Origin: Cyrtodaria siliqua
Lineage: Eukaryota > Mollusca > Bivalvia > Adapedonta > Hiatellidae
Assembly: GCA_037043455.1 (NCBI GenBank)
Contig: JAWPHD010002614.1
Location: 62,001-126,000, forward strand
Length of the DNA stretch: 64,000 bases
Direction of reading: 5' to 3'
Positions within the stretch are counted from its first letter, which is position 1, and every line of letters begins with the position of its first letter. The notes beneath the pieces are model-generated. The model was not told the DNA's origin. It saw only the letters and a list, made by a program, of their open reading frames with translations, and ran no database searches. Below are positions 22,523 to 34,887 of this stretch, in pieces. The position numbers and the translations under genes are program-made.

Positions 22523-22660
22523 TATTACAAAAAGTGGGATTCATAAAAACACAGAAAAGACATAATAATAAAGTAATGTTTATTCCTCATGTAATCTTCT
22601 ATATCGTTTTCATTCAATGTTAGGCAGATACGTGCTGGCAATGCCACCGGGATTATAAAT
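22523..22660 (-). repeat. Short duplicated segment shared with 39140-39220
   Basis: The two copies agree closely over about 75 bp. On the minus strand both read LNENDI(E)DYMRNK, preceded by ALPA.ICLT, in open frames of 91 and 116 codons; they differ by one in-frame codon. The 5' portion ('attacaaaaagt.ggattcat') also recurs at 24183. I do not recognise the peptide. Confidence 0.5.
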
Positions 22661-24099
22661 GTTTTTACTTTAATATATACTCTGAATATAGGAACATACA
22701 ACAATAGTTCGGGAGCAGAATCGTGATTAACAGGGAAAAACTTCAGAAAGCCAGGAAATCTGCGAGCCAGGAAGAATCTACGCTCAGACCAGAAAGGCAT
22801 CTTCTACCACTTGACTTTCTTTAGCATTTCCATCTGAAAACCTCTACGGAAAATAGGAAAGCGATGGAAACTCAATGTTATTGAGATTCGTGACGTTAAA
22901 TGATGTTTACAGAGATAGAATTCAACATCTGTATCTGCTCTTATAATAGAATGCAAATATAATAAATGGTAATTAGTAAAAGCGTGTTATAGTACCCATA
23001 TATTGGTAAATATTGTTAATAGTTTCCCTATTAGATAGAGTACATCTTGGACTAAATCCATAAATCCCATCGAACCTTTTACATCTTCGGGATACCAATA
23101 AATACTGATAAAGGTGATCCTTTGGGAACAAAAAAAAACACAGTTAATAGAATGAAGCAGCAGACTCGGTTTTATTGAGTCTGTTCATCAGAAGTAATGA
23201 AAGAAGCAACACCTCTCACGCCCCCTAGCACCGGCTTAAGCGATATTCTACTTCAAAGCCACCTATATTGGGCTCGTTAGTCCCAAAGGACCGCGGACAA
23301 CCCCCTATTGGAATGTATGGGAGTTATGTATCGGAGAACATGTAATTTATCCCTCCAGATAATACTGCAGATTTCCTCTTCATCCTTAAACACCGGGTTC
23401 CGTAAATTGAGAGTACTTTATCTGCGGTTACTTCTCACATGAAGTTAGATCATGAACGTTTGTAAAATTCCATTTTCGCATCTAAAATATCTACATAAGC
23501 AATGATTAGGTATCATTTCAATTGTTTTTTGTTTTGATGTAACGATAGCGTTTCCATGGTCCTTGCATTCAGAGCAATTCGTCCCTAATATCAGCCATGA
23601 CAATTTGTTGTTTTTTTGCTTGTTTTTTTAGCGTTTTTATTCTTGTTGTTTTGTATAAGCCTGATATCTATCTATGTATCTCTCTTTACTGTTGCACACC
23701 CTCACGGGTAAGTTCGAGCAGGTTCAAGTGACTTCCTGAATTCTTCTAGACTTCATTATGTTCATGTAGCCAGTAATAAGCACCTATATGAAGAGGCTGG
23801 GCTCCAACAATTTCAATCTTTATCCAAGTAATTTCACATATTGTTGTGAATTTCGGTTGGTGACAGCAAATAAGGCGATATACTTAGAGCTTGACTGTAG
23901 TGATGCTGAAATTATACAGAAGACACCAGCAGCACAAAAAATAGCACTTTGAAACACACTAAAGGGTAAGGGTGGGTCGGTGTTGAAACCTTTTTGTAGA
24001 AATCTGAATTTTATTAAAATCAGATGTATCTTTGTAAAATTCTTACCTGCAATAAAATCCAAAACCAGGATTGGATAACTCTAGACAACTGTTAAACTT
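22661..24099. other. Unassigned sequence
   Basis: 23218-23245 resembles 18598-18625 ('cacgccc.ctagcaccgg'), a small dispersed repeat. The rest holds no recognised gene or array. Confidence 0.4.
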
Positions 24100-24218
24100 G
24101 ATGTTTAGGTATTTGGAATATTTAGCTGCCCTCTTTTGTAATACTTATAATTATTGTCATTTGATGACTACATAATTAAACTTATTACAAAAAGTTGGAT
24201 TCATAAAAAACAGAAAAG
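24100..24218 (+). repeat. Short segment duplicated at 40560-40660
   Basis: Shares 'tttagctgccctcttttgta' and 'gatgactacataattaaact' with 40590-40655 in the same orientation. The 434-bp element begins immediately after it. Confidence 0.65.
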
Positions 24219-24652
24219 AACAGCCGCCGTTTTTTTTTGCCGAGCCGGTTTTTGTCAAAAACAGAAAGTAATTCCGAATGAGCTAGGGCGCTTTCGACTA
24301 TATCATATGAAAGCACATATCAAATGATTGTAAAATTATATTCTATTTCATCGGTGACACTTTAATTTTTCCGAGAAATTTGACGCGAAGTTGACCTTTC
24401 CCATGGGAAAAGCCTATTTTCCCATGGGAAAAGCTTTTTTCCCATGGGAAAGACCCTTTCCCATGGGACAATATAATCCCATGGGAAATTATTTGGGCTT
24501 TTTTCCCATGGGAAAAACAAAAAGTATTTATTTTTCAATATAATGTCAAAATAGTATACGGCTTTCATATTTAGGGTCTATGACGAAGTTTTACAGCGAT
24601 ACGAGCACTTTGATATTTTCCCATGGGAATATTTTCCCAATATTGTAATTTG
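24219..24652 (+). mobile_element. 434-bp element with CCCATGGG palindromes (copy 1)
   Basis: It has an inverted counterpart at 37979-38412 of the same length, and the flanks differ on both sides, so it is a discrete mobile unit. One end is AACAGCCGCCG followed by a T run and GCCG; the other ends '..CCCAATATTGTAATTTG'. Inside are seven copies of the palindrome CCCATGGG, usually within TTTCCCATGGGAAA, at 24400, 24421, 24441, 24460, 24478, 24505 and near 24620, mostly 18-27 bases apart. No transposase. The minus-strand frame 24362-24568 is probably incidental. Confidence 0.8.
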
Positions 24653-24989
24653 TAATCCCTGCAAAGTTCCACTGATATCCAGACTGGGGCTCAGGAGAAC
24701 TAGTCTGGACAATATGTGTGTATTAAAGCCTTTAAAGGGCCAAAAAGCTTTAACAAAAATACAGCCATGACATGCATAAGTAGCTTGATACTGATCACCT
24801 CTGCAAAGTTTTGTTGATTTTCGGTCAGGGGTTCATGTAATATGGTCCGGACAAATTGTGTTTTAAAATATTTAAAAGGCCATACCCCTGTCAAAAATCA
24901 TTCAACCGGAATGTGTGGACGATATGCATAACCATATTTGGTACTGATCATCCATGCAGTTCATTTAAATTTAGCCAAACGAAGGACCT
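24653..24989 (+). repeat. Divergent repeat of about 140 bp
   Basis: Two-plus units containing 'gtgtattaaagcctttaaa' and 'ctgatcatcc'; the same family appears at 28545-28720. Confidence 0.55.
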
Positions 24990-25880
24990 ATCTTCTTAAT
25001 GAGGCAAAATACAGCATGTTTAACTAAATCAAGGGGCATAACTCTGGTGTTACTAATCCGATTTTGATGTGCACCTTCTTTGAGGCTTTCTAGGCTATTG
25101 TTTTTTTTTGTATTTATATACACACGAGCATCTTTGTGTTTCACTGACAGATGTCATTGCTACTAACGATCTATGCAAATTTGGTAAAGATCAAATAATA
25201 AAAGAAGGTGATAAGAGTGTTCACAAGGCACAACATGGCATTTTTTAGCAAAAACAAGGGCCATAAATCCAGTGTATATGGTCCGATCTGGCTGGTTTTT
25301 AAACTTGTCCGATCTTTTATTGATATTAACGATCTGTGTTAGTTTGGTACAGATCAAATAATAAATGAAAGTGCTAGAGTGTTAACAAGGCAGAAAATCA
25401 CACTTTTCAGCAAAACAAGGGCCACAACTCTGGTGTTACAAATCTGATCTGGCTGGTTTTCGAACTGATCTGAGCTTTCATTGATATAAATACACTGGCG
25501 AAGTTTCGTAAAGGTCAAATACAAAATGCAGGTGCCAGAGTGTAAACAAGACTTAATTTGGCACTTTTTAGCAAAACAAGGGGCCATAACTCTGGTGTTA
25601 CTGATCCGATCTGGCTGAGCTTCAAATTGATATAAAAACATAGGCAAAGTTTCATAAAGATCAAATACAAAATGAAGGCGCTCGAGTGTAAACATGGTAA
25701 ATAAGGCTTAATATGGCATTTTTCAGCAAAGCAAGGGCCATAACCCTGGTGTTACTAATCCGATCTTGCTGGTTTTCGAACACATCCAAGCTTTTATTGA
25801 TATAAAGACACTGGCATAGTTTCGTAAACATCCCAGTAATAATGAAGTCACTATCGCGTAAACAAGACAAAAGTTAATGG
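24990..25880 (-). repeat. About 160-bp tandem array (minus orientation)
   Basis: Five or so divergent units; the 'gggcca.aactctggtgtta' mark recurs near 25259, 25419, 25581 and 25735. In reverse complement the unit is homologous to the array at 35340-36350 ('aatgaaagctcgga..agttcgaaaaccagcca', 'gagttatggcccttg'). A short R1 fragment lies at 25083-25145. The open frames here are by-products of the repeat. Confidence 0.75.
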
Positions 25881-26078
25881 ACGACAGACAACTCGCTATC
25901 CCATAATCTCTGCTGGCCTTCGGTCAGTAGAGCTAAAAATTATAACCATTTCGGTAGAAATCTTAGTATATTGGCCGTATTAAATATACGACATTGATGC
26001 AAAATGTATAACATCATATGATATAAGTAATCATTCCATTTACAACACAATAATTCATGCAAAATTGAATGTGCCTTG

Positions 26079-26535
26079 AGGGTGCATGAGCTTTCGTCCC
26101 TCGGGTTTTCTGGTCGTAGAGAGATTGGTTTTCTCTTTAGCTGCAACTACTATGGTTGTTCATTACGATTCTGGATACATCCTGAGATGTTTATTATTTT
26201 GTATGTGTTTCTTTAGTTAGTTTCTCTGGATTTGAACTTTATTGTTAGAGAATTCCTTTTGATGGGGTGTAGTTTTGTTTACACTGTCTTGTCTATTTGG
26301 GCGCTGAGGACAGGATAATAGCGAGGATTGTGCGCATGTAAAATCGATTCAAGCTAACCAGTAGACCTTATTGCCTACTGACCGTTCCAAGTCGGTAACC
26401 CTGTCGTCACCACCCTTTCTGTTGTTTTTTGTCTCTTTCATTGTATTATCAAGTCCATGTTTGCAGTACAATGCGGACCTATGATGCCATTGCGTTCGGA
26501 CGCTGTGGTTTCTATAGGACCCTATATCTCATTTC
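26079..26535 (+). mobile_element. R2 element, long copy
   Basis: Inverted counterpart of 46198-46655, about 457 bp. The upstream part parallels R1 ('tttacactgtc.tgt..attggg'). Then follow the hairpin at 26359-26380 (one mismatch), ACCGTTCCAAGTCGGTAACC, and the R2-specific end with 'gatgccattgcgttcgga' and 'ctatatctcatttctg'. I infer R2 is a sister family of R1. Confidence 0.7.
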
Positions 26536-26984
26536 TGATACATAATTAACACTAGAATATGCTAAAAATATGATTGGTTTACTCAAATGATTTTGGTTTC
26601 ACTTAAAACATAAGTCAATACTGTAAATGTTGTTGTTGTCACATTCTTTGATTTCACTCATTGTCAAAAGTATCCTCGATCTTATTGAAGCAAACTCTTA
26701 AAAGGGTAAACTCAAGTGTGGTCTAGGAAAAATCTCACTGAATATGATATGCAACACAATCTATATCAACCTTCTTATCAAAGTGTGCGAAAAGCAAATT
26801 GTTTAAAAAGCGAAAAGATTTCACTGAATTAATCATATATATATTACTAGTCAAAATTTGCCCTTTTCTACATTATCATCGCAGTTAATCTCCGTAACAC
26901 GCGAGTCAATTTTGCTATCAAACATCTAATTGTAACAAAGCTGGTAAGACAGATTGTCTCCTGGATAATCATGTTTCTTAACAT
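26536..26984. other. No recognised feature
   Basis: AT-rich; nothing noticed. Confidence 0.45.
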
Positions 26985-27110
26985 TAATTAAAGTGCATTT
27001 TTACATTTTACCAATGATCGCTTACAGACTTCCATAATCAATCACCATAATCGGATGTCTAAGTAACCAATGATCAGTGAGTTACAATTGATTAATCATA
27101 ACAACGCGTA
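26985..27110 (+). repeat. Dispersed repeat rich in GATTA / CGAT, shared with 49995-50135
   Basis: Both copies carry 'taaagtgcatttttacatt', 'cataatc', 'cataatcggatg.ctaagta' and 'gattaatc/cgatcaatc' in the same orientation. Many ATCGAT-like short inverted motifs; possibly a MITE. Confidence 0.6.
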
Positions 27111-27289
27111 AACTTTGGCAATTCAGCTAAGAAGATCGCTTGAAACACATAATAATTATCTTAGTTCACACTGGTTTTGATTTGTGATTGATTTATGCTG
27201 CTGTCAGCTGAACCGTACCATTAATGTTTGACGGTGCACTCGGTCTTTATCTGTTTTTCATTCCATTGTTCATGTGCTCATACATGGCT

Positions 27290-28150
27290 ATAATACAACT
27301 TATGAAATATGCGAAGAGCTGCGTCTTTTTCCTCAATATCTCATGTCTGTAACTTGGTTGAAAAACCTCAAGTCTCTATGTGTTTGGAACACCTCAAGCC
27401 CCTACTGTTGGATTATTTTACATCTCCATGGGGTTGAAATATCTCAGGCCTATATCTGTTGTAATATGTTTTGTATCCATGTGGTAGAAATATCTTAGAT
27501 TTATGTGGTTAAAATATCTGAATCTGAAGCATCTGTGGTTGAAATATATATTGTCTCCATGCGGCTAGAACATTTTATTTTTTGGTCTCTGCATGGTAGA
27601 AATATCTCGAGTCATTCAGTATGTTGTTGAAGTATCTTAAATCTCCTTTTGGTTGAAATCTATCAGGGTTCTATTGGTTGATATATATCTCTTAGTCTCC
27701 TTAAGGTTGTAATATCTCAGGTATATATGTGGCTGGATAATATATCAAGTATATGTTGTTGGAATACTTTATATCTCTAGATGAGATTAATATGTAACAT
27801 CGAGTCATGTGTCAGCACTTGTTGTTTGTTAATATCACATCACTATGTTGTTGGGATCTCCCAATTACATATATGGTCAGTAAATCTTACATCTTTATGT
27901 GGTTGATATGTGGCTGACATATCTTACAATTTAATTTTTATGCTGTTGAAATATTTCACGTCTTTATGCCATTCGAAGATCTCGTATTACTATGTAGTTG
28001 GAAAGTCTCGTGTCTGTATGTGGTTGAAATATCTCTTGTCGTTTTTCAATTGGAATATTTTCAGTCTCTCATTGTTCAAGTGGTTGGAATATTGTATAGG
28101 TTTCAGCATTGAGAATATAGTATGACTCGATGTTGCTGGAATATCTATCT
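27290..28150 (+). repeat. Divergent minisatellite, plus orientation
   Basis: Roughly 30-bp degenerate units built on '(t)atgtggttgaaatatctca' with 'gtct' between. The same motif in reverse complement forms the array at 29990-30900. The open frames it contains reflect the repeat. Confidence 0.7.
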
Positions 28151-28465
28151 GTCACTGGAGTACATTGAGTGAACCTGAAATAAAATATAATTTATAAATT
28201 AAAGTTCTTGTTAAGTGACCATTACAAACATATTAAGATGACAGCAGCGCAAGGTTGTTCTACTGGTTAACATTTTCGAGAAAGTGACCTGTATTATTTT
28301 CCTTTATTCCTGTTTATTAAGTATGATCAAAACTTAGTGCAGTGGACCATTTTTTACCGTTCTTGGCATATAAACACAATGATGAATTGGTGCTAGGCCT
28401 TAGGCTTTATTTAACGCTCTCATGCTTAGTAAAATGTTGATGAATTTTCTATAATTCACGATAGA
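28151..28465. other. Spacer between repeats
   Basis: No recognised content. Confidence 0.4.
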
Positions 28466-29270
28466 TCATCTTTAAAACAAGAGGCCCAAGAGGGCCTGTG
28501 GCTGTGGACGCTCTACTTGCTAATCATAAAGTTTATGTATAGTATCATTCAACCAGAACTTGGCGATGATATATGCAACTAGGTTTGGTACTGATCATCC
28601 CTGCCAAGTTGTGTTGAAATCCAGCCAGAGGTTCATGAGAACTAGTCCGTCCAGACAATGTTTGTGTATTAAAACCTTTAAAGGGCTATACCTCTGCCAA
28701 AAATCATTCAACCGTAACACGGCGATGATATGCACGTGTCGCGCACAAGAAACAGGTCCGTGGCTCCAAAGTCAAGGTCACACTTAGAGGTCAAAGGTCA
28801 AAATCCGTTCGTCTACACACTCGTGTCCGCTTCATAACTCTGACAATAATGGATGGATTTTCAAATAACTTCGCACAATTGCTCACCACAACAAGACAAC
28901 GTGTCGCGCACAAAATCCAGGTCCGTGGCTCCAAGGTCACGCTTAGAGATCAAATTTCAAAATCCGTTCGTCTTCACAATCGTCTCGGCTTCATAACTTG
29001 GACAATAATCGACGAATTTTCAAATAACTTCGCACAATTGGTCACCATAACAAGTAGTTGTGTCGCGAAAAATTTTTTTTTTTTTTTTTTTTAATATTTT
29101 ATTTTTTATAATTTTTTTTTTACATTTGTTTTCCTTTTATTTTTATTGTTTGTTTGATTTTTTTTTTTAAATATATCTGTTGGTTTCATATTGCTCCAAG
29201 GTCAAGGTCACACTTACAGGTCACTTCGGGGGCATTTGTCACTTACTGTGACATTTCTTGTTTATTTTTT
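28466..29270 (+). mobile_element. Element ending TCGGGGGCAT, left end unclear
   Basis: It opens with 'aagaggcccaagagggcct', a semi-palindromic mark also seen reversed at 35155 and 37690. From about 28735 it carries the unit 'cataactctgacaataatgg' / 'tcgcacaattgctcaccaca' / 'ccaaggtcaaggtcacactt' found at 36430-37070. A poly-T block (29070-29170) is followed by 'catattgctccaaggtcaag' and TCGGGGGCAT (29226-29235). Internal order is the same as in 36367-37364. Confidence 0.65.
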
Positions 29271-29989
29271 ATTTTGTTCATCTGACAAAAATATGTTTAC
29301 TATGGCAAATGTGCAAATGACTTGACAACGGCTTACTTTCGCCGCGTGGATTTACCGTGTCCAAACAGTCACTTCGCGTAGATCACGCGGCACTCGATAC
29401 GACGAAACTCGTCGAATCGAGTAAAGTGTGGGTTTTGCCTGATCTGTACTGTAGTTTATATGAAAGGCAAGTTTGGGATTGCATTTGGTTAAAGGCAGAA
29501 TATGCTTATTTACACATAAACTGAAACATCTGATGAAGCACTTACAACTTGGAGAATTACGCTAACAAATAAACTGACTAAAATTAAACTGTACTCACTA
29601 ATAAATATGTGTGCACTAATTATGCTGTATCCACTACATGCTGCGCTGACGCTAAGCACAACATAGGAAGTGTGCAGATCCAAATAGTTTATAGCACAGG
29701 TAATGTTTATGTAAACACAATAGTTAAAAGTAGTTTTTATTAACGGCTGGATTCATAGTGGGATTTAATGCAAATTTGACGGTAATATTATACACAAATA
29801 CTTGACACAAAGTCTCTATCATCTCTTAAGGTTAACAATAATCATATTCTGACTTTAACTATGGTCCTTGAATGCTACATTTCCGGTTCTACAGACTGTT
29901 CATGAACATAAGATTAGTTTACAAAGAACTCAAAATATTATAAATTTATTGTATTTCAGGTTTGCTCCATGTTCTCCGGTGACAGATAG
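29271..29989. other. Mostly unassigned sequence
   Basis: A short R1-like scrap ('gtccttgaatgctacatt') lies at 29870. Otherwise nothing recognised. Confidence 0.4.
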
Positions 29990-30900
29990 ATAGTCCAAAC
30001 AAATCTACGGAGGCAGTATATTCCAACCACATGGACACATGAGGTATTCCAACCACGTAGAGATGCACACGATATTAAGCTATAGAGATTTTATGAGATA
30101 TATTCCCACGTAAAAGCACACACGATATTTCCAACCACATACTTTAAGAATGAAGATATTCTTACTACAGAGATATTTCAACCACGAAACATATTCAAAC
30201 AACATAATTACAGAAACGTGTGATATTCTAGCAAAGCGACGGCATGGAGATGTGGGATAACCACATGGAGATGTGATGTAGTCCAACCATGTAGAGACCT
30301 GACATATTCCAACCACATAGATACATTTGATGTTTCAACCTTTGGAGACTTGTGATGACAATGTTGAATATACATATGTGCTATTCCAGCCTCATAGCTG
30401 CACATTAGATTGTGGTATTCCAAGCACGTAGACTAGGCACATGATGTATTAATTCCAGCAATATAGCAAAAAGTGATAGTCGTGCCACAAGGGAACAGAT
30501 ATTCCAAACACATAGATGCCTGATATATTCCAACTGCATATAGACAAGATATGTTCCAACTACATTCATATTTGTGATAAGCCAGCGATATAGAGACATG
30601 ATAATACAATTCTGTTGCATGAAGGCAAGTTATTTGAACCGCATAGAGATCTGATATAATACAACCACATGGAGACAAGATTTTTTTTTTTTATAGGGCT
30701 GTTGTATTCCAGCCACATGGAGATATATATTCAAACCACATTCCACCCTTATGGAGATGAGAGATATTCCAACAACAGAGACTTAAGATTAGTCACCAAC
30801 ACAGAGACATGATCATATAATCAGACATATGTTATGTTTCCAATACATGAAGTCAATCTGTGTTGTTCAAACCACATATAGACCCGACCACAACCACTAA
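29990..30900 (-). repeat. Divergent minisatellite, minus orientation
   Basis: About 30-bp units of 'attccaaccacat(a/g)gaga' with spacers, the reverse complement of the 27290-28150 motif. Together the two arrays make a loose inverted pair around 28150-29990. Confidence 0.7.
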
Positions 30901-31689
30901 ATTGTTTAGTTAACCAAGAATAATTTTCAAATGCATTATAGATTGACAGCATAGTACTGTAGTAGTAGCGCCATAAATTAAAGTGAAAATGTGACACTTT
31001 AAAATTTGTATATGCGACAACATTTAAGCACCATTACAAGCCTTGGCATGCGTTTCAAAGGTGAAACACATTTATAAGGATGTTGTCTGCTTGTTATGCT
31101 CAGTCATTTGAAACTAATGGCAAATGGCCAGCATGGCTTATGTGATATAGGGTTTCTTCCAGCTGCATCCTGTTAACCACTTGGTAAATTTTACAATTTC
31201 CCATTGCCGCTTCTGACTGAGAGTAGACAAGACAGAAGAAAGGCTAAGGTCAATCAGACGTTCAAAATGGCCACATTTACTGACCTTGTCTTGATAAACG
31301 CATTATACTATTAAGGATATAAAATGATTAAAAACGATTGAAATATTTTTCCTAATCAATGGTGGGAAAACAGGTATTCATGGAAAAAACCGGTGCAGTA
31401 CCAATAATTATCATGCACAGGTCACATTTGTATGTATGCACAAGTCACATGTATAGGATAGAGCATGAGTTTTGCACGTGTACGGGGAGATAATGCACGA
31501 GCGTTAACTAACATATGCTGTGTATATCCTCGGGTATTACATGATGCATAGTGTGTATTTAGGCTATTGTGGTATAATACTATGTTAAGGACCAATCGCA
31601 AGGCAACACATCATACTCGATCTGAATCTGAGATTCTGAGTTAAAATCAGATCTTAGTTAAAAAAACTCTATCTTAAACAAACTGGTTG
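30901..31689. other. No recognised feature
   Basis: No repeat or gene noticed. Confidence 0.45.
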
Positions 31690-32122
31690 ACTAGTTTATA
31701 GCTCTACTGGTGGAAGACCAGCAGAGCTTATTGGATGACGTGTTGTCCGTCGTCTGTCGTCCGTCGTCCGTGTCCGTCGTCCGTTAACTTTTTCTCGTTA
31801 AGACGATAGGGCCTTCAATTTTTATCCAAACTTTAACTGGTTGATAATATCAATGAAAGCTCGGACAGTTTCGAAAACCAGCCAGATCGGACCAGTATCG
31901 GCAGAGTTATGGCCCTTGATTTAGTTAAAAATGCTAAGTTTTGCCTCGTTAAGACGATAGGGCCTTCATCTTCACTCGATCTTTACCAAACTTTACCAGA
32001 TTTTTACTATCAATGAAAGCTCGGACAAGTTCGAAAACCAGCCAGATCGGACCTGTATAGGCGGAATTATGGCCCTTGATTGAGTTAAAAATGCTTCGTT
32101 AAGACGATAGGGTCTTCATTTT
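31690..32122 (+). repeat. 'Agctctactgg' unit and start of a 160-bp-type repeat
   Basis: At 31700 an inverted motif (AGCTCTACTGGT ... ACCAGCAGAGCT) precedes 'gtccgtcgtc' runs and two units of the array family of 35340-36350 ('gaaaaccagccagatcgg', 'ttatggcccttgattta'). The same inverted start recurs at 33702 (agctctactgatcagagatc). Confidence 0.65.
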
Positions 32123-33010
32123 TGTCTCGCCTTTTCGAAGAAAAAAAGAGACAAAGGTGTTGCTTTTCCGGCGGCGGCGGCGGTGTCAACATTCAAGTTT
32201 TGCGTTTAGGTCATTTTCTCATAAACTGTATGTACTAGACCTTTCAAACTGTGCTTATAGTTGTATCATGGGTGGTACATGGCAACGTGACAAAGCAAAT
32301 GTGGAAGTGACCTTGACCCTCCATGCAAAGGGCAGATAACTTATTAATTTTTAGGTTCAAGTTTTGCGTTTAGGTCACTTTTTCACAAACTGTATGGACT
32401 AGACCTTTCAAACTTTGCTTATAGTTGTATCTCCGGTGGTACATGGCAACGTGACAAAGCAAATGTGGAAGTGACCTTGACCCTCGAAGCAAAGGGCAGA
32501 TAACTTAATAATTTTTAGGTTTAACTTTTGCGTTTAGGTCACTTTTTCACAAACTGTATGCACTAGACCTTTGAAACGTTGCTTATAGTTGTATCTCCAG
32601 TGGTACATGGCAACGTGACAAAGCAAATGTGGAAGTGACCTTGACCCTCGAAGCAAAAGGCAGATAACTTAATACATTTTAGGTTCAACTTTTGCGTTTA
32701 GGTCACTTTTTCACAAACTGTATGCACTAGACCTTTAAAACTTTGCTTTTAGTTGTATCTTGAGTGGTACATCGCAACGTGATGAAGCAAATGTAGAAGT
32801 GACCTTGACCGTCCAAGCAAGGGCAGATAACCTTATAATGTTTACCTTCAACTTTGGCGTTTAGTTCACTTTTCACAAACTGTATGCACTAAGACCTTTC
32901 AAACTTTGCTTATAGTTGTATCTTGAGTGCTACATTGCAAAGTAACGTGACAAAGCAAATGTGGATGTGACCTTCACCATCCAAGCAAAGGGCAGATAAC
33001 TTTAATTGTT
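32123..33010 (+). repeat. 164-bp tandem array, five copies
   Basis: The 'tgcgtttaggtca' mark falls at 32201, 32365, 32529 and 32693 (exactly 164 bp apart), and near 32855. Units contain 'gtggtacatggcaacgtgac', 'gaagtgaccttgacc' and 'agggcagataactt'. Upstream, TGTCTCGCC (32123-32131) with 'gaagaaaaaaagagac' opens the element; its reverse complement GGCGAGACA is at 35323-35331. A core array of units this size inside a transposon-like frame recalls the bivalve 'pearl' class, known from the literature; that link is inference. Confidence 0.8.
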
Positions 33011-33635
33011 ACATTTACATCCCTTTCTCATGAACTAGAATTATGCACTAGATGTTTTAAAACTAATTTATAGCTTAATCTTTGGAAGAAAACATATTCT
33101 ATTTTGACATAGTTGTTGTCTTCGGTAGTGCATTTTTTTTTGGATGCCTGGATTTCATCTGTGACCTTGACCTACTTTTTGGAGCTGATGATTTTTAGCT
33201 CTACTGGCCAGAGGCCTTAATTTTCATCCGATCTTTACCAAACCTTACCAGATTGTTAATATCAATGAAAGCTCGCACAAAACCAGCCAGATTGGACCAA
33301 TAACAGCGGAGTTATGGCCCTTGATTTAATTAAAAATGCTATATTTTGCCTCATTAATACGATAGGGCTGATCTTTACCAAACTTTACCAGATGTTTTGC
33401 CTTTTTTTTTCATTATTAGTATATTTGTTGTGTTTTTTATTGTTTTGTTTTTTTATTAGATATTATATTTTTATATTTATACTTTTTTTTTTGTTTTAAT
33501 ATTATTATTTTTTATTTATTTTTTTTAATTTTTTAATTTTTTTTTTAATAATTTTTTTTTTAACTCTTTTTTTGTTTTATTATTTTTTAATTTTTTTTTT
33601 AACATTTTCTTATTTCATTATTGTTTTATTTTTTG
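33011..33635 (+). repeat. Further 160-bp-type unit and T-rich low complexity
   Basis: 33190-33400 is one unit of the 'ttatggcccttgatttaa' family. 33400-33635 is almost wholly T with scattered A and G. Confidence 0.7.
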
Positions 33636-33694
33636 ACGTCGTGTTAGCAGGAAGCATTGCTGTGCCTATTGCATTTTTTTTCCGGTTCGTTGAT

Positions 33695-34860
33695 TTTTAG
33701 CTCTACTGATCAGAGATCAGCAGAGCTTATGCCGTGGTGCGGTGTCCGTCGTCCTTCTGTCTGTCCGTAAACTTTTTTTTGTAGCGACTACTCCTCTGAA
33801 ACTACTGAATGGATTTTCATGAAACTTGCCCATGAAGTCTAGTTGATCCTAGCAATAATTCAAGTTGATGTGAAATCCAAATAGATTTTTAAAAAACAAG
33901 TTTGTAGCGACAACTTCTTGAAAACTAAGTGATATTGATATGGGACTTTTTCTAAAATGATCAGCATGACATGAGGTTGGTCATTGTCGAAAATCTTTTT
34001 GATTTGACGTTTAAAATGGCTGCCAGCGGCCATCTTTGTTTACATAGAGTTATTTAGTAAACACTTGTAGCGTCTACTGCTCTGAAACTGCTCGACGGAT
34101 GTCCATGAAACTTCCCAGGAATGTTGCTCTTGATGTCTAAATGATCCTAGCAACATTTCAGGTTGATCGGAAATTCAAGATGGCCGCCATGGCTAAAAAT
34201 AGATTTTCAAAATGCAAGTTTGTAGCGACTACTTCTTGAAAACTGTAAGTGATATTGATATGGGACTTTTTCTAAAATGATCAGTATGACATGATGTTGA
34301 TCCTTGTCAAATTTTTTTTTGATTTGACGTTAAACATGGCCACCAGTGGCCATCTTTGTTTACATAGAGTTATATAATGAAAGGTTGTAGCGGCTACTCC
34401 TCTGAACTACTTGACGGATTTTCATGAAACTTCACAGAAATGCTGATCTAGCTATCAATGTTTTTCTAATTTCTTGTCGGCGCTACTCCTCCTAAACTCC
34501 TTTTTGGATTTCGAGGAAACTTGGCAGGAAGCATCGGTAAGATGTCTAGTTGTGCATATTGCGCTTTTTTTCCAGTTTGCTGATTTATGACGGAGATATG
34601 GCCCTTTGACATTTTTTACTTTAAATTTATTGTCGGCGCTACTCCTCCTAAACGGCTTATTGGATTTCTACAAAATTTGGCAGGAAGCCTCAGTATGATG
34701 TCTAGTTGTGAAAGCGTGGTATATCATTGAAATTTTGAACAAGTTTGAAAACCAGCTAGATCTAGTTAGTAACGACAGGTTATGGCCTTGATTTGTGAAA
34801 AACGCTTTATTGTATTTTCCTTTGTTAAATCTGTAGTTGCTTCATTTTTTATCTGATCCT
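33695..34860 (+). repeat. Divergent repeats built on 'tgtagcgactactcctctgaaact'-like units
   Basis: It starts with an inverted motif at 33702. Units follow at about 33780, 34070, 34385, 34475 and 34630, marked by 'ctactcctc', 'ggattt.catgaaactt' and 'ggcaggaa'. No coding signal. Confidence 0.65.
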
Positions 34861-34887
34861 TACCATATTTGTTTACAATGTTAATAT

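Noticed and set aside
24362..24568. Shared frame in the 434-bp element (MKA.YYFDIILK, also 38063-38287)
   Set aside because: Differences are nearly all amino-acid changing and the frames part after FPMGK; the open frame follows from the palindromic units.
26350..26405. Hammerhead ribozyme in the R1/R2 tails, as known for Penelope-like elements
   Set aside because: The conserved CTGANGA and GAAA core is not present; only two simple hairpins are visible.
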